Positions 30,183 through 38,894 of a DNA stretch of 64,000 nt are shown here, piece by piece (within the stretch, counting starts at the first letter, position 1; the number at the start of each line of letters is the position of its first letter). Position numbers and translations under genes: made by a program. Origin of the DNA: Salinispirillum sp. LH 10-3-1. GTDB taxonomy: Bacteria; Pseudomonadota; Gammaproteobacteria; Pseudomonadales; Natronospirillaceae. The stretch is from positions 62,001 through 126,000 of the forward strand of contig NZ_CP101717.1 of the NCBI RefSeq assembly GCF_030643825.1, given 5' to 3'. The notes under the pieces were generated by a model. That model saw only the letters and a list, made by a program, of their open reading frames with translations. It ran no database searches and had not been told where the DNA came from.

Positions 30183-30902
30183 TTAGTTCGTACCGCGTAA
30201 ACGGGTCTTAACCGCTTGAGCATGGCGTCGGCTGACCGGTAAACGCACCGCTTGATCAATTTCTACCTCGTAATGCCCCTCTAAGCGTCGCAAGGTGCGC
30301 ATATAGCTCGGGTTCAATAAAAAGCTGCGGTGAATACGTAAAAGCTGCTCACCCACCAAGGCCTCCCAGTCTTTAAGCGGGCGGTCGCTGATGTACTCAT
30401 GCTGCTCAGTGACTACCTTAACCCAGCGTTCTTCTGCTTGGCAGTACCGTATATCCGTGATGGCGAGGTAGTCGCCTTTACCGTCGGCGTTTAAGCAGAT
30501 TCGGCTGCTCGCCGAGCTTGCTGGTGTCTGGTGTAAACGATGGGTCTTGCGGACACGGGCGAGGGTATCTTCGAGATCCACCCGCTTGATTGGCTTCAAC
30601 AAATAGCCGTCGGCGCCCTGTTGTATGGCGGGCAGGGCATAGTCACTGTACGCCGTAGTCATAATAACCGCCGGTGGATTGTGCCGCTCTTTTAAGACGC
30701 TCAGCCAGTCGAGCCCACTGCCACCCGGCATTTCAATATCGAGCAGCACCAGAGTGATGTCGGCCTGGGTTGCCTCAATGCAGTGTTGTGCTGCAAGCGT
30801 GCTGGCTGCCTGATAAACCGTTGCGTTTGGGTTGATATCGCGGACCAGTTGCTCAAGGCGGCTACGGGCCAGATTTTCGTCGTCTACAATCAGTACTTGC
30901 AT
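30183..30902 (-). CDS. algR: LytTR-family response regulator AlgR
   Basis: A 239-residue response regulator with an N-terminal receiver (acidic pair in IVDDEN, phosphoacceptor Asp55 in LVLLDIEMPGGSGLDW) and a C-terminal LytTR DNA-binding domain (YISDRPLKDWEALVGEQLLR, RIHRSFLLNPSYM). AlgR in Pseudomonas controls alginate and twitching (fimU operon) genes. The start is the ATG that overlaps the algZ stop (TGATG). No hemC follows, unlike in Pseudomonas. Confidence 0.9.
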   Translation of the reverse strand: MQVLIVDDENLARSRLEQLVRDINPNATVYQAASTLAAQHCIEATQADITLVLLDIEMPGGSGLDWLSVLKERHNPPAVIMTTAYSDYALPAIQQGADGYLLKPIKRVDLEDTLARVRKTHRLHQTPASSASSRICLNADGKGDYLAITDIRYCQAEERWVKVVTEQHEYISDRPLKDWEALVGEQLLRIHRSFLLNPSYMRTLRRLEGHYEVEIDQAVRLPVSRRHAQAVKTRLRGTN

Positions 30903-31954
30903 CAAAGACTCCGGGTATCATCGTGGGTGTCGGTGCGGTGCGTGAAGCACATGGTTACGGTATAGAGTTCGTCCGTACTGGTTATCGTCAGTTCAAACGC
31001 GTCGCCAATCAAGGCCTCGCCGCGGGCGCGCAGGGTGTCCAAGGCTATGCCGTTGCCTGCCACATTATCGTGCGACGCCGTGCTGGGCGGCAGCGGGTTA
31101 CTGACACTGATCCACCAGCGACGGTCGTCGCGGTAGGTCTTCACGGTCACAATCCCACCCTCAACCAACCGACCAATACCATGGCGAACCGCGTTCTCTA
31201 CCAAGGGTTGCAGCGACAGGATCGGTAGTGGCTGCTGCAACAACTCATTGTTAATTTGCCAGTCGAGGCGCAAGCGCTCACCAAAGCGGGCCTGTTCAAG
31301 ACCCGCATAGGCCTGGGTCAGCGCCAACTCCTCGGCGAGTGTAATCAGTGTTTGATTGGGCTGTAAACTGGCGCGCATCAGATCAGACAGCTGCTCTACG
31401 GCGTTCTCGGCTTGCCGAGCGTCTTGGCGCACCAAGGCAGCGATAGCATTCAGGGCGTTGAACAAAAAGTGGGGATTGATCCGAGCTTGTAAGGCGTCTA
31501 ACTGAGCCTGTGTCGTGGCTTTTTGGCGCAATGCCAGGGTGTGTTGCAAATACCAGTAGCGCAACAACAAAGCACAGAAGAGCACGATGGCCAACGCTTG
31601 CATGGCTGGAACGGTAGAGGAGGGTGCCGCTTGAGCTGGCAGTAGCCACGCCAACAAGCGGTAACCCAAGGCTAAGCCCGCGAGTGTAATAACGCTGAGT
31701 GCCAACCAATAGCACAACCAATGCAGGCGGCGGGAGCCGTCAATACCACGGCGTTGCAACTGACACAGCGTGACCAGGCCAATCAGCCCTACCCAGTGTG
31801 CGTAAAGAGAAGCCATGGCCAGCTGCCACCAAAAATGCTCAGGGCCGCCTAAGAGCGCATATATCAACGCCAACAGTTGGCAGATCAACAACACAAACCA
31901 CGCGGCGGTGTCGCTGCATAAACCGGGGGCATTGCTTCTGCTGATAAAGGCCAT
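30902..31954 (-). CDS. algZ: LytS-type sensor histidine kinase AlgZ/FimS
   Basis: A 350-residue sensor kinase with about four membrane helices in residues 15-150, then the His_kinase box LDALQARINPHFLFNALNAI with the phosphorylatable His, an N box LSLQPLVENAVRHGIG, and a G box GNGIALDTLRARG. The ATP-binding features look intact. I prefer the ATG at 31954 (AFISRSNAPG) to a longer upstream frame. It is divergent from argH across about 210 bases and overlaps algR, the arrangement known for algZ-algR near argH. Confidence 0.9.
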   Translation of the reverse strand: MAFISRSNAPGLCSDTAAWFVLLICQLLALIYALLGGPEHFWWQLAMASLYAHWVGLIGLVTLCQLQRRGIDGSRRLHWLCYWLALSVITLAGLALGYRLLAWLLPAQAAPSSTVPAMQALAIVLFCALLLRYWYLQHTLALRQKATTQAQLDALQARINPHFLFNALNAIAALVRQDARQAENAVEQLSDLMRASLQPNQTLITLAEELALTQAYAGLEQARFGERLRLDWQINNELLQQPLPILSLQPLVENAVRHGIGRLVEGGIVTVKTYRDDRRWWISVSNPLPPSTASHDNVAGNGIALDTLRARGEALIGDAFELTITSTDELYTVTMCFTHRTDTHDDTRSL

Positions 31955-32060
31955 GGAAGTAGGGTGTCGTAGTGTTCTTGAGCCAACCTTAACCCCTACG
32001 CAGCAATAGGCCAATCGTCGGTGCTGTGAAATGTGGGTTAGGCCGCTTTTTTGTGTGCCT

Positions 32061-32087
32061 TTGCTGTGTCCCTGTATGGTGTATACT
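32061..32087 (+). promoter_or_regulatory. argH: Candidate sigma-70 promoter of argH
   Basis: TATACT at 32082-32087 is one mismatch from the -10 consensus and is preceded by TG. TTGCTG at 32061-32066 is a possible -35, with a rather short spacer of 15 bases. The leader to the argH ATG would be about 75 bases. Confidence 0.5.
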
Positions 32088-32167
32088 CGCGGCTACAGGG
32101 AGCTGCTGTACTCGCAACGCTTTACAACAGGCTCTCTACAAGACTTTCCATCTACTACGGAGCCAAC

Positions 32168-33565
32168 ATGTCAGACACTCAGACTAACGTCCAGTGGGGC
32201 GGTCGTTTCAGCGAATCCACCGATGCCTTTGTCGCGGCGTTTACCGCCAGCGTAGGTTTTGACCGTCGTCTGTACCGTCATGACATCGCTGGTTCGGTTG
32301 CTCATGCGACCATGTTGGCAAAAGTGGGGGTGTTGACTGACACCGAACGTGACCAAATTGTCGGTGGTCTCAAAGAAGTGCAGGCCGACATTGAAGCTGG
32401 GCGCTTTGAATGGAGTGTGGCACTGGAAGACGTGCACATGAACGTTGAAAAAGCGCTGACCGATAAAATTGGTTTGGTGGGCAAAAAGCTGCACACCGGA
32501 CGGTCACGTAATGACCAAGTTGCGACCGATATCCGCCTCTATCTGCGCGATGAAATTGATCACCTGCTGGCCGAAATCACACGTTTGCAGACCGGGCTGA
32601 TCAACTTGGCCGAGCAAGAAGCTGACACCATTATGCCGGGCTTTACCCACTTGCAAACAGCACAGCCGGTGACCTTTGGGCACCATCTCTTGGCCTGGAA
32701 TGAAATGCTGGTGCGTGACTATGACCGCTTAGTGGATTGTCGCAAGCGGGTTAATGTCTTGCCCCTGGGTGCGGCAGCCTTGGCAGGTACGACCTACCCG
32801 ATTGACCGGGTTTATACCGCTGAATTATTGGGCTTCGACAAGCCAACGGAAAACAGCCTGGACAGCGTATCCGACCGGGACTTTGCCATTGAATTTGCCA
32901 GTGCCGCGTCTTTGATCATGATGCACCTGTCGCGTATGTCCGAAGAGCTGGTGTTGTGGACCTCGGCGCAGTTCAATTTCATCGAACTGCCCGACCGCTT
33001 CTGCACCGGCTCGTCGATCATGCCGCAGAAGAAAAACCCTGATGTACCGGAGCTGGTACGCGGCAAGTCAGGCCGTATTTTCGGTCACTTGGTGTCCTTG
33101 CTGACACTGATGAAGTCGCAACCCTTGGCCTACAACAAAGACAACCAAGAAGACAAAGAACCGATTTTCGACACTGTTGACAACTTAGGCGGCTCGTTAC
33201 GCGCATTTGCCGACATGATTCCGCACATTCGTGCCAAGCGTGACAGCATGCGCGAAGCGGCCATTCGTGGTTTTTCTACCGCGACCGACCTCGCCGATTA
33301 CTTGGTGAAAAAGGGCATGGCCTTCCGCGATGCCCATGAAGTTGTGGGTAAATCCGTTGCTTACGGTATCGCGCAGAATAAAGACCTCGGTCAGATGACG
33401 TTGGCAGAGCTGCAGCAGTTCAGCGATACCATCGCGGATGATGTCTTTGCGGTGCTGACGCTGGAAGGCTCAGTCGCGGCGCGTGACCATCTCGGCGGGA
33501 CCGCACCCAAGCAGGTGCGCGCGGCGGCGCAGCGGGCGCGTGACTTATTGTCACAGCGCGGCTAA
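32168..33565 (+). CDS. argH: Argininosuccinate lyase
   Basis: ArgH splits argininosuccinate into arginine and fumarate, the last step of arginine synthesis. The 465-residue protein has the family signature [38 protein letters not shown] and [20 protein letters not shown] with catalytic His. The ATG at 32168 gives the standard N-terminus ([19 protein letters not shown]); longer frames run into the promoter region. Confidence 0.97.
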   Translation: MSDTQTNVQWGGRFSESTDAFVAAFTASVGFDRRLYRHDIAGSVAHATMLAKVGVLTDTERDQIVGGLKEVQADIEAGRFEWSVALEDVHMNVEKALTDKIGLVGKKLHTGRSRNDQVATDIRLYLRDEIDHLLAEITRLQTGLINLAEQEADTIMPGFTHLQTAQPVTFGHHLLAWNEMLVRDYDRLVDCRKRVNVLPLGAAALAGTTYPIDRVYTAELLGFDKPTENSLDSVSDRDFAIEFASAASLIMMHLSRMSEELVLWTSAQFNFIELPDRFCTGSSIMPQKKNPDVPELVRGKSGRIFGHLVSLLTLMKSQPLAYNKDNQEDKEPIFDTVDNLGGSLRAFADMIPHIRAKRDSMREAAIRGFSTATDLADYLVKKGMAFRDAHEVVGKSVAYGIAQNKDLGQMTLAELQQFSDTIADDVFAVLTLEGSVAARDHLGGTAPKQVRAAAQRARDLLSQRG

Positions 33566-33602
33566 GTGATTCTGGTTTAGGCGCCAACGTGGGGGCTGCA
33601 GT

Positions 33603-34385
33603 ATGTGCTTGATCACCTTTGCCTATCAGCAGCATGACGATTACCCGCTGTTGCTGGCGGCCAATCGCGATGAATTCTATGCGCGCCCCACGCGAGCGTT
33701 GGATTATTGGCCCGATCAACCCAGTCTGTTGGCCGGTAAGGATTTGCAAGCCGGTGGAACCTGGATGGGCGTCATCGCGCGCGGACCCAATACTGGGCGC
33801 TTTGCGGCACTGACGAATATTCGTCAGTTGCCAGCACCGGATATAAAAGCACCGTCAAGAGGTGAGTTAGTAACCAAGGTACTGCTGACGGCGCAGTCCA
33901 TACCTGAGTGTTTGAAGGCGATAGAGCTGCGCGGCCATCAGTATCAAGGTTTTAACCTAGTGGCAGGCGATGCCTCGGGGATATGGTATTTGAGCAATCG
34001 GGTGCCCGGTGTGCGTGCCCTCGACCCTGGAGTCTACAGTCTCAGCAATGGGACTCTGGACGAACCATGGCCGAAAACGACTTTGGCGCACCAGCAACTC
34101 AAAGACTTTATGGCGGAGCCTTCTTCGGTTCGGGATTTGGCGCTATTGCTCTCCAGTCGGTCGCGTGCGCCAGACGAAGCTTTACCCCGTACCGGTATTG
34201 CCTTGGATTGGGAGCGCGCGTTGTCGGCGCAATGGATCGATATTCCAGAGTACGGCACCCGGGCGCAAACCGGCTTTTTGGTTACTGCACAGGGCGAGGC
34301 GCAGCTCTATGAACAAACCCTGTTGCCCGGACCGGGTACGCCGTTACCGGCGGGTCAGCAATTTCGCTTACCGGGTTTCTGGTAG
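33603..34385 (+). CDS. NRDE/TANGO2-family protein
   Basis: A 260-residue protein with the family-defining N-terminus MCLITFAYQ, with Cys at position 2, and LLAANRDEFYARPTRAL. It continues with GGTWMGVIARGPNTGRFAAL and GRFAALTNIRQ, and a C-terminal RAQTGFLVTAQGEAQLYEQ. The family is widespread from bacteria to humans (TANGO2); a role in heme handling has been suggested for some members. It is convergent with the following MFS gene, overlapping it by 18 bases. Confidence 0.88.
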   Translation: MCLITFAYQQHDDYPLLLAANRDEFYARPTRALDYWPDQPSLLAGKDLQAGGTWMGVIARGPNTGRFAALTNIRQLPAPDIKAPSRGELVTKVLLTAQSIPECLKAIELRGHQYQGFNLVAGDASGIWYLSNRVPGVRALDPGVYSLSNGTLDEPWPKTTLAHQQLKDFMAEPSSVRDLALLLSSRSRAPDEALPRTGIALDWERALSAQWIDIPEYGTRAQTGFLVTAQGEAQLYEQTLLPGPGTPLPAGQQFRLPGFW

Positions 34386-35669
34386 GTCGTCGTCTACGGG
34401 CAATACGCTGCCTTCGTCGTCGTTGAAGGTGCCCGTAAATTCCGAGAAATCTTCCGGTGCGTCCGGCATCATCTCCAAGCCCTGTGGGGTGGTACGCAAC
34501 ATCGGCGAGAAGTGACCGGGGTGGTCAATACCTTCATCCGGGGTTTGTTGGATGCTGTACAGCAGAATGCCGAGCAAAATCGCCAGCATCACAGCAAAGT
34601 AGGTCGGCAGGGCTGATACGCCTTGCCAGTCCATCCATACGCCTGCGATGAGCGGCCCAAACGCCGCCCCCACGCCATATAACATCAGCAAGCCGCTGGA
34701 GCCGGACAGCACATCGTCCGGCTCAAGGTGATCTACCATCAAGGCGATCGCAATGGGGTAGAGCGCAAAGGTCATCGCCCCCCAGGCTGCCATAAACAGA
34801 TACAACCAAGATGGGCTGGTGAAAAACAGCATTAACACGGACACAACGACCGCTACCACCATCATCACCGCCAGTACCAAGCGTCGGTCGTGCGAGTCGG
34901 AGAAATAACCCAGCGGAATTTGCCCGACAATGCCGCCGACGATGGCCGCACTCATCATGCCCGCAATGCCTCCGGCGTCCAAGCCAGAGCGCGCCGCAAA
35001 TACAGGGGCTAAGCCCCAGAAAGCACCCAACACCAAGCCGGAAAACCCCGACGTCGCTGCGGCGACCGGTGAGCCTTTCCACAATACATCGAACTTAAAA
35101 CTGGGCAATTCCAAATTGTTTGGCTGGGCCAAGCGGGTCATGGTGACCGGTAGAAGGCCAAGGCACAGCAACACCGCGGCCAGAACAAACAAGGTGAACG
35201 CCGCCGGGCTGTCGAGGCGCAGCAATTGCTGGGCTAGAGCAACCGCGCCCAGGCTGATGACCATATAGATGGAAAATACCTTACTGCGCTGCTCTGCCGG
35301 TGCGGCTGCATTGAGCCAGCTCTCAATGATGGCGTACAAGGAAACCAGAGCGACCCCGTAGATAACGCGTAATAAGAACCACATCAAAGGGTGTGCACTG
35401 AGCGTATGAATCAAACTGGCCGCTGCTGCCAGGGCAGCACAGAACGCAAAGGCGCGAATATGCCCCACACGGCGAATGAGCGGTACGACGATCCAGATGC
35501 CGATGAAAAACCCCAGAAAGTAGCCTGAGCTCAGCGCACCCAATAAAGTGGTGGAAAAACCACGATGCTCGCCCGCCAAGGTCACAATGGTGTTCAGCAG
35601 CCCGTTGCCCAGCAACAGTAAAGCGACGCCGGTGAACAATGCCGCGAGTGGCATGAGGTAACGGGGCAT
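34368..35669 (-). CDS. MFS transporter (YcaD-like)
   Basis: A 433-residue major-facilitator carrier with twelve predicted helices and a Gly-rich first half (LLGALSSGYFLGFFIGIWIV). A helix 2-3 loop with RRVGHIRAFAFCAALAA is typical of the YcaD/CynX-like group. The cytoplasmic tail is acidic. I use the ATG at 35669 (PRYLMPLAALFTGVALLLLG); the upstream frame is not hydrophobic and lacks support. The substrate is unknown. Its 3' end overlaps the NRDE gene on the other strand. Confidence 0.85.
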   Translation of the reverse strand: MPRYLMPLAALFTGVALLLLGNGLLNTIVTLAGEHRGFSTTLLGALSSGYFLGFFIGIWIVVPLIRRVGHIRAFAFCAALAAAASLIHTLSAHPLMWFLLRVIYGVALVSLYAIIESWLNAAAPAEQRSKVFSIYMVISLGAVALAQQLLRLDSPAAFTLFVLAAVLLCLGLLPVTMTRLAQPNNLELPSFKFDVLWKGSPVAAATSGFSGLVLGAFWGLAPVFAARSGLDAGGIAGMMSAAIVGGIVGQIPLGYFSDSHDRRLVLAVMMVVAVVVSVLMLFFTSPSWLYLFMAAWGAMTFALYPIAIALMVDHLEPDDVLSGSSGLLMLYGVGAAFGPLIAGVWMDWQGVSALPTYFAVMLAILLGILLYSIQQTPDEGIDHPGHFSPMLRTTPQGLEMMPDAPEDFSEFTGTFNDDEGSVLPVDDDLPETR

Positions 35670-35854
35670 TTCGGTCTCCTTGACAGTGCTTTGGGCCAAC
35701 AGGGCGCATGCTACCACGAGGTGCTCCAGCCGTTCATGCGATGCAGCAATTTTCTGTCGACGATGTGTACAATGCGGCGCACACTCGACACGCACACGTA
35801 AACCCATGCGCTTAGATGCGCACTCCTTAGAATGTAGTATAGTATTTGCTCACT

Positions 35855-35873
35855 GTGACAACGAAGTTGCCAC
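35855..35873. promoter_or_regulatory. Inverted repeat upstream of a small membrane protein gene
   Basis: GTGACAAC-GAA-GTTGCCAC forms an inverted repeat with one mismatch in eight. It lies about 35 bases upstream of the start at 35908 and downstream of an AT-rich stretch (TAGTATAGTATT). Its placement near the expected transcription start suggests an operator or leader hairpin. Confidence 0.35.
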
Positions 35874-35907
35874 ACTAAGAGCATATTTGCTCGCTTAAGG
35901 AGGTTTT

Positions 35908-36204
35908 ATGAAAAACCGTGTGGAAGTCACCGCGCGCGACGGCGACGTCACAGTCAATGGCGAACCGGTACGATCACCGCTGGTACGTTTCATGATCATC
36001 TTCTGTGCCATTATTGGCGCGCTGTCATTGTTTCTATTGGTATTGCTGCCTTTGTTGGGGATGGCGGTATCCTTGATGGTCAGTTTGGTGCTGGGTTTTC
36101 TCGCAGTGCTGTCCGGGTTAGTGGTGGTGTTTATCTTAGTGTCGCCGTTCGTACTAGCGGCCATCACCGTGCGGTCGATTACGCAGCGCAAATCTGGCAA
36201 GTAA
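35908..36204 (+). CDS. Small two-helix membrane protein (unrecognised)
   Basis: A 98-residue protein with a polar N-terminus (KNRVEVTARDGDVTVNGEPV) followed by two long hydrophobic segments (about residues 28-52 and 54-85) and a short basic tail RSITQRKSGK. It has an excellent ribosome-binding site (AAGGAGG, ending five bases before the ATG), which argues for a real and well-translated gene. I do not recognise the family. It stands alone between an MFS gene on the other strand and an AEC permease. Confidence 0.7.
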   Translation: MKNRVEVTARDGDVTVNGEPVRSPLVRFMIIFCAIIGALSLFLLVLLPLLGMAVSLMVSLVLGFLAVLSGLVVVFILVSPFVLAAITVRSITQRKSGK

Positions 36205-36340
36205 CCCGGTACTGGCGTCTCACGGTTGGCAAATCAGGTTTCTTAGCCTACCCTCAGTGTGCTTGTCCATATGGTCAGGGAAGACGAAACGAACCCCTCC
36301 CCCTTCTTGTATTAGTTGTTTTGTTGTAAGAGGACCCTTC

Positions 36341-37234
36341 GTGGATATCAACAGCTTGTCGCTGCTCGAACGCATCTTCTTCACCGTGTTCCCTTTGGTG
36401 GTGATCGTTGGCATCGGCTTTTTCTATGCGCGCCGCCGTCACACCGATATGGCGATGGCGAATCAGGTCAATATTGATGTCTTTGTTCCAGCGCTGATTT
36501 TCTCCGTAATGGCGTCGGAGTCCTTCGACTTGCCCACCTATTCAACCTTGGCTATAGGGGCTTTTGCGGTGGTTCTTGGGTCGGGGTTGATTCTCTGGCC
36601 ACTGTGCCGTTGGATCGGCGTGCACCCGAAAACCTTTTTGCCGCCGATGATGTTCAACAACAGCGGCAATTTGGGCATTCCCTTGATGGTGCTAGCGTTT
36701 GGTGAGGCTGCATTGCCTGCCGCTGTGGTGCTGTTTTTGGTGGAAAACCTGCTGCACTTCACGGTGGGTGCTTATGTGATGGATCACAAAACCAAGTTGC
36801 TGCGCTTGCTGCGCATGCCGATGATTGTTGCAACGCTGGCTGGGCTGGCGTGGAGTACGTGGCAGTTGCCTTTGCCGGTACCGTTGAAAACCGCCATTGA
36901 TATGTTGGGACAGATCGCCATTCCATTGATGCTGTTTGCTTTGGGTGTGCGCATGACCAGCATTGATTTCACGCATTGGAAAATCGGCGCGTGGGGCGCG
37001 GTGTTGGCGCCGTTGAGCGGGATTGCCATTGCGCTGTTACTGCAGCCGTGGTTACAGTTAGATCCAACGCAATTTGGCTACTTGGTGCTGTTCGGTGCCT
37101 TACCTCCGGCAGTGTTGAACTACATGATCGCCGAACGGTATCAACAAGAGCCGCATTTGGTTGCTTCCATCGTATTGCTGGGCAACATTGGTAGTTTGGT
37201 GTTTATCCCAATCACTCTGGCGTTTGTCTTATAG
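36341..37234 (+). CDS. AEC-family permease
   Basis: A 297-residue auxin-efflux-carrier (AEC) type transporter with about ten helices in two halves; the family includes malonate and other carboxylate carriers. NNSGNLGIPLMVLAFGEAAL with Asn-Ser-Gly-Asn is the conserved AEC motif, and VLLGNIGSLVFIPITL closes the second half. I chose the GTG at 36341 preceded by AGAGGA. The substrate is unknown. The DMT gene follows after 13 bases and may be co-transcribed. Confidence 0.85.
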   Translation: MDINSLSLLERIFFTVFPLVVIVGIGFFYARRRHTDMAMANQVNIDVFVPALIFSVMASESFDLPTYSTLAIGAFAVVLGSGLILWPLCRWIGVHPKTFLPPMMFNNSGNLGIPLMVLAFGEAALPAAVVLFLVENLLHFTVGAYVMDHKTKLLRLLRMPMIVATLAGLAWSTWQLPLPVPLKTAIDMLGQIAIPLMLFALGVRMTSIDFTHWKIGAWGAVLAPLSGIAIALLLQPWLQLDPTQFGYLVLFGALPPAVLNYMIAERYQQEPHLVASIVLLGNIGSLVFIPITLAFVL

Positions 37235-37247
37235 CGGGTCCGTTGTT

Positions 37248-38168
37248 ATGACGTTGAGCAAGAACAATACAGCACTGGCATGGTTTCTGTTGGCCGCAAC
37301 CACCTTGTTTTGGGGTGGTAACTTTGTGCTCGGACGTGCCGTGTCGGCGGAGATTCCGCCCATAGCGTTGGCCTGGTGGCGCTGGGTGTTGGCCATGGCC
37401 GTAATTTTGCCGTTCGCGGCCAAAGGGTTGTGGCAGGTACGCGCGGTTTTGCGCCGCGAATGGCGGTATTTACTGCTGGTGTCGGTGCTGAGTGTGTCGG
37501 TGTTCAATACTTTTGTGTATCTGGGTTTGCAAACCTCGCCCGCCACCAATGCGTTGCTGTTGCTGTCTTCCGGGCCGGTGATGATTCTGGGGTTTTCGTG
37601 GTGGCTGTTCAGCGAGCGGATCAATGCTCAGCAGGTGTTTGGTATTACGTTGTCGTTGGTGGGCGTGATCATCATCGTAACCGAAGGCAATCCGTTGGCT
37701 CTGGATGCACTGTTCGCCGGCGGGGCGGGGAATTTGTGGATTCTATCTGCGGTGATCGCGTGGGCGCTGTATTCGGTGTTGCTGCGTAAGCGTCCGGCGG
37801 AAATCAGTGGCACGGTCTTTTTCGCGTTGACAGCGGTCGTCGGCTGGCTCTGTTTGACGCCGTTTTTCCTGTTCGAGCATTTTGTGCAGGGGCGGGTCAT
37901 GGTGTTCAACACCACGGCGGCGCTGAGCATTGGTTATGTCGGTTTCTTTGCTTCCGTGCTGGCTTTTTTGTTCTGGAACCGGGGCATTCAGATGCTCGGT
38001 GCCAACCGGGCGAGCAATTCCATTCACCTGATACCCGTGTGGGGGCTGCTGCTCGCCAGCGTGCTGTTAGGTGAGCGCTTACTGACCTTTCATTGGCTGG
38101 GCATGGGCTTGATCATCGCCGGGATATTGTTGGCGAGTGTGTTGGCGCGGCGTGTAGCTTCGGCTTAA
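37248..38168 (+). CDS. EamA-family (DMT) transporter
   Basis: A 306-residue drug/metabolite exporter with ten helices and two EamA repeats. LFWGGNFVLGRAVSAEIPP and RWVLAMAVILPF mark the first, and NRASNSIHLIPVWGLLLAS with VLLGERLLTFHWLGM marks the second. The substrate is unknown. It overlaps the response-regulator gene at its 3' end, convergently, by four bases. Confidence 0.9.
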   Translation: MTLSKNNTALAWFLLAATTLFWGGNFVLGRAVSAEIPPIALAWWRWVLAMAVILPFAAKGLWQVRAVLRREWRYLLLVSVLSVSVFNTFVYLGLQTSPATNALLLLSSGPVMILGFSWWLFSERINAQQVFGITLSLVGVIIIVTEGNPLALDALFAGGAGNLWILSAVIAWALYSVLLRKRPAEISGTVFFALTAVVGWLCLTPFFLFEHFVQGRVMVFNTTAALSIGYVGFFASVLAFLFWNRGIQMLGANRASNSIHLIPVWGLLLASVLLGERLLTFHWLGMGLIIAGILLASVLARRVASA

Positions 38169-38803
38169 ATCAACTGCTTCTCAATGGCGTATTTGGTCAG
38201 GCCAGCAATGGTTTGAATGCCCAGTTTGCTTTTCAGGTTCTGTCGGTGGGTTTCCACCGTACGTGCGCTGATGCGCAGGTCGCGCCCGATCTCTTTGTTT
38301 GATAGGCCCATAGCCAACAACTTCAGCACCATCAATTCGCGGTTACTGAGGTCGTCCAGGGCTTGGTCGGGCGATGTGCGCGCTTGTTGGAAAAGGGCGT
38401 TGGACGCCCCAGAGCTGAAATAGGTATTGCCGGAATGCACGGTTTCGATGGCGTTAATAAGTTCGTGGGACGACACATCTTTGAGTACGTAGCCGGATGC
38501 GCCGGACTGAATCAGCGACAGAATGTATTCGCGGTCGTCGTGCATGCTCAGCATCAAGATGCGGGTGCCCGGCAATTCGGTGCGAAAGCGTTTGGTCGCT
38601 TCAAGGCCGTTCAGTACCGGCATGGACACGTCCATAATGACCACATCAGGCACCATTTCGCGTGCTGCGCACAGGGCTTGTTCGCCATTGTTGGCGGTAC
38701 CGACAATTTCGATATGCGGCTCCATGGCGAGCCGCGCTTGCAGACCGTCCAGTACCAGAAGGTGATCGTCCACCAAGAGCACGCGTATTTTCTTTGCGGT
38801 CAT
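38165..38803 (-). CDS. NarL/FixJ-family response regulator (partner of the Cache sensor kinase)
   Basis: A 212-residue transcription factor with an N-terminal receiver (VDDH at 11-14, phosphoacceptor Asp58 in VVIMDVSMPVLNGLEATKRF) and a C-terminal LuxR-type helix-turn-helix (LSNRELMVLKLLAMGLSNKE, ISARTVETHRQNL). It lies 90 bases from a cognate-looking sensor kinase on the same strand and next to a TRAP transporter on the other strand, so it probably activates TRAP genes. A GTG four codons upstream is a possible alternative start. Confidence 0.88.
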   Translation of the reverse strand: MTAKKIRVLLVDDHLLVLDGLQARLAMEPHIEIVGTANNGEQALCAAREMVPDVVIMDVSMPVLNGLEATKRFRTELPGTRILMLSMHDDREYILSLIQSGASGYVLKDVSSHELINAIETVHSGNTYFSSGASNALFQQARTSPDQALDDLSNRELMVLKLLAMGLSNKEIGRDLRISARTVETHRQNLKSKLGIQTIAGLTKYAIEKQLI

Positions 38804-38894
38804 GTGCAGTGCCACAGAATGAGTTCAAAAAATCGTCGTTTCAGTGTATCAGTATTTGCCGATTGAGGTGAACCCTAGGTAGCGCTATTGAAGT

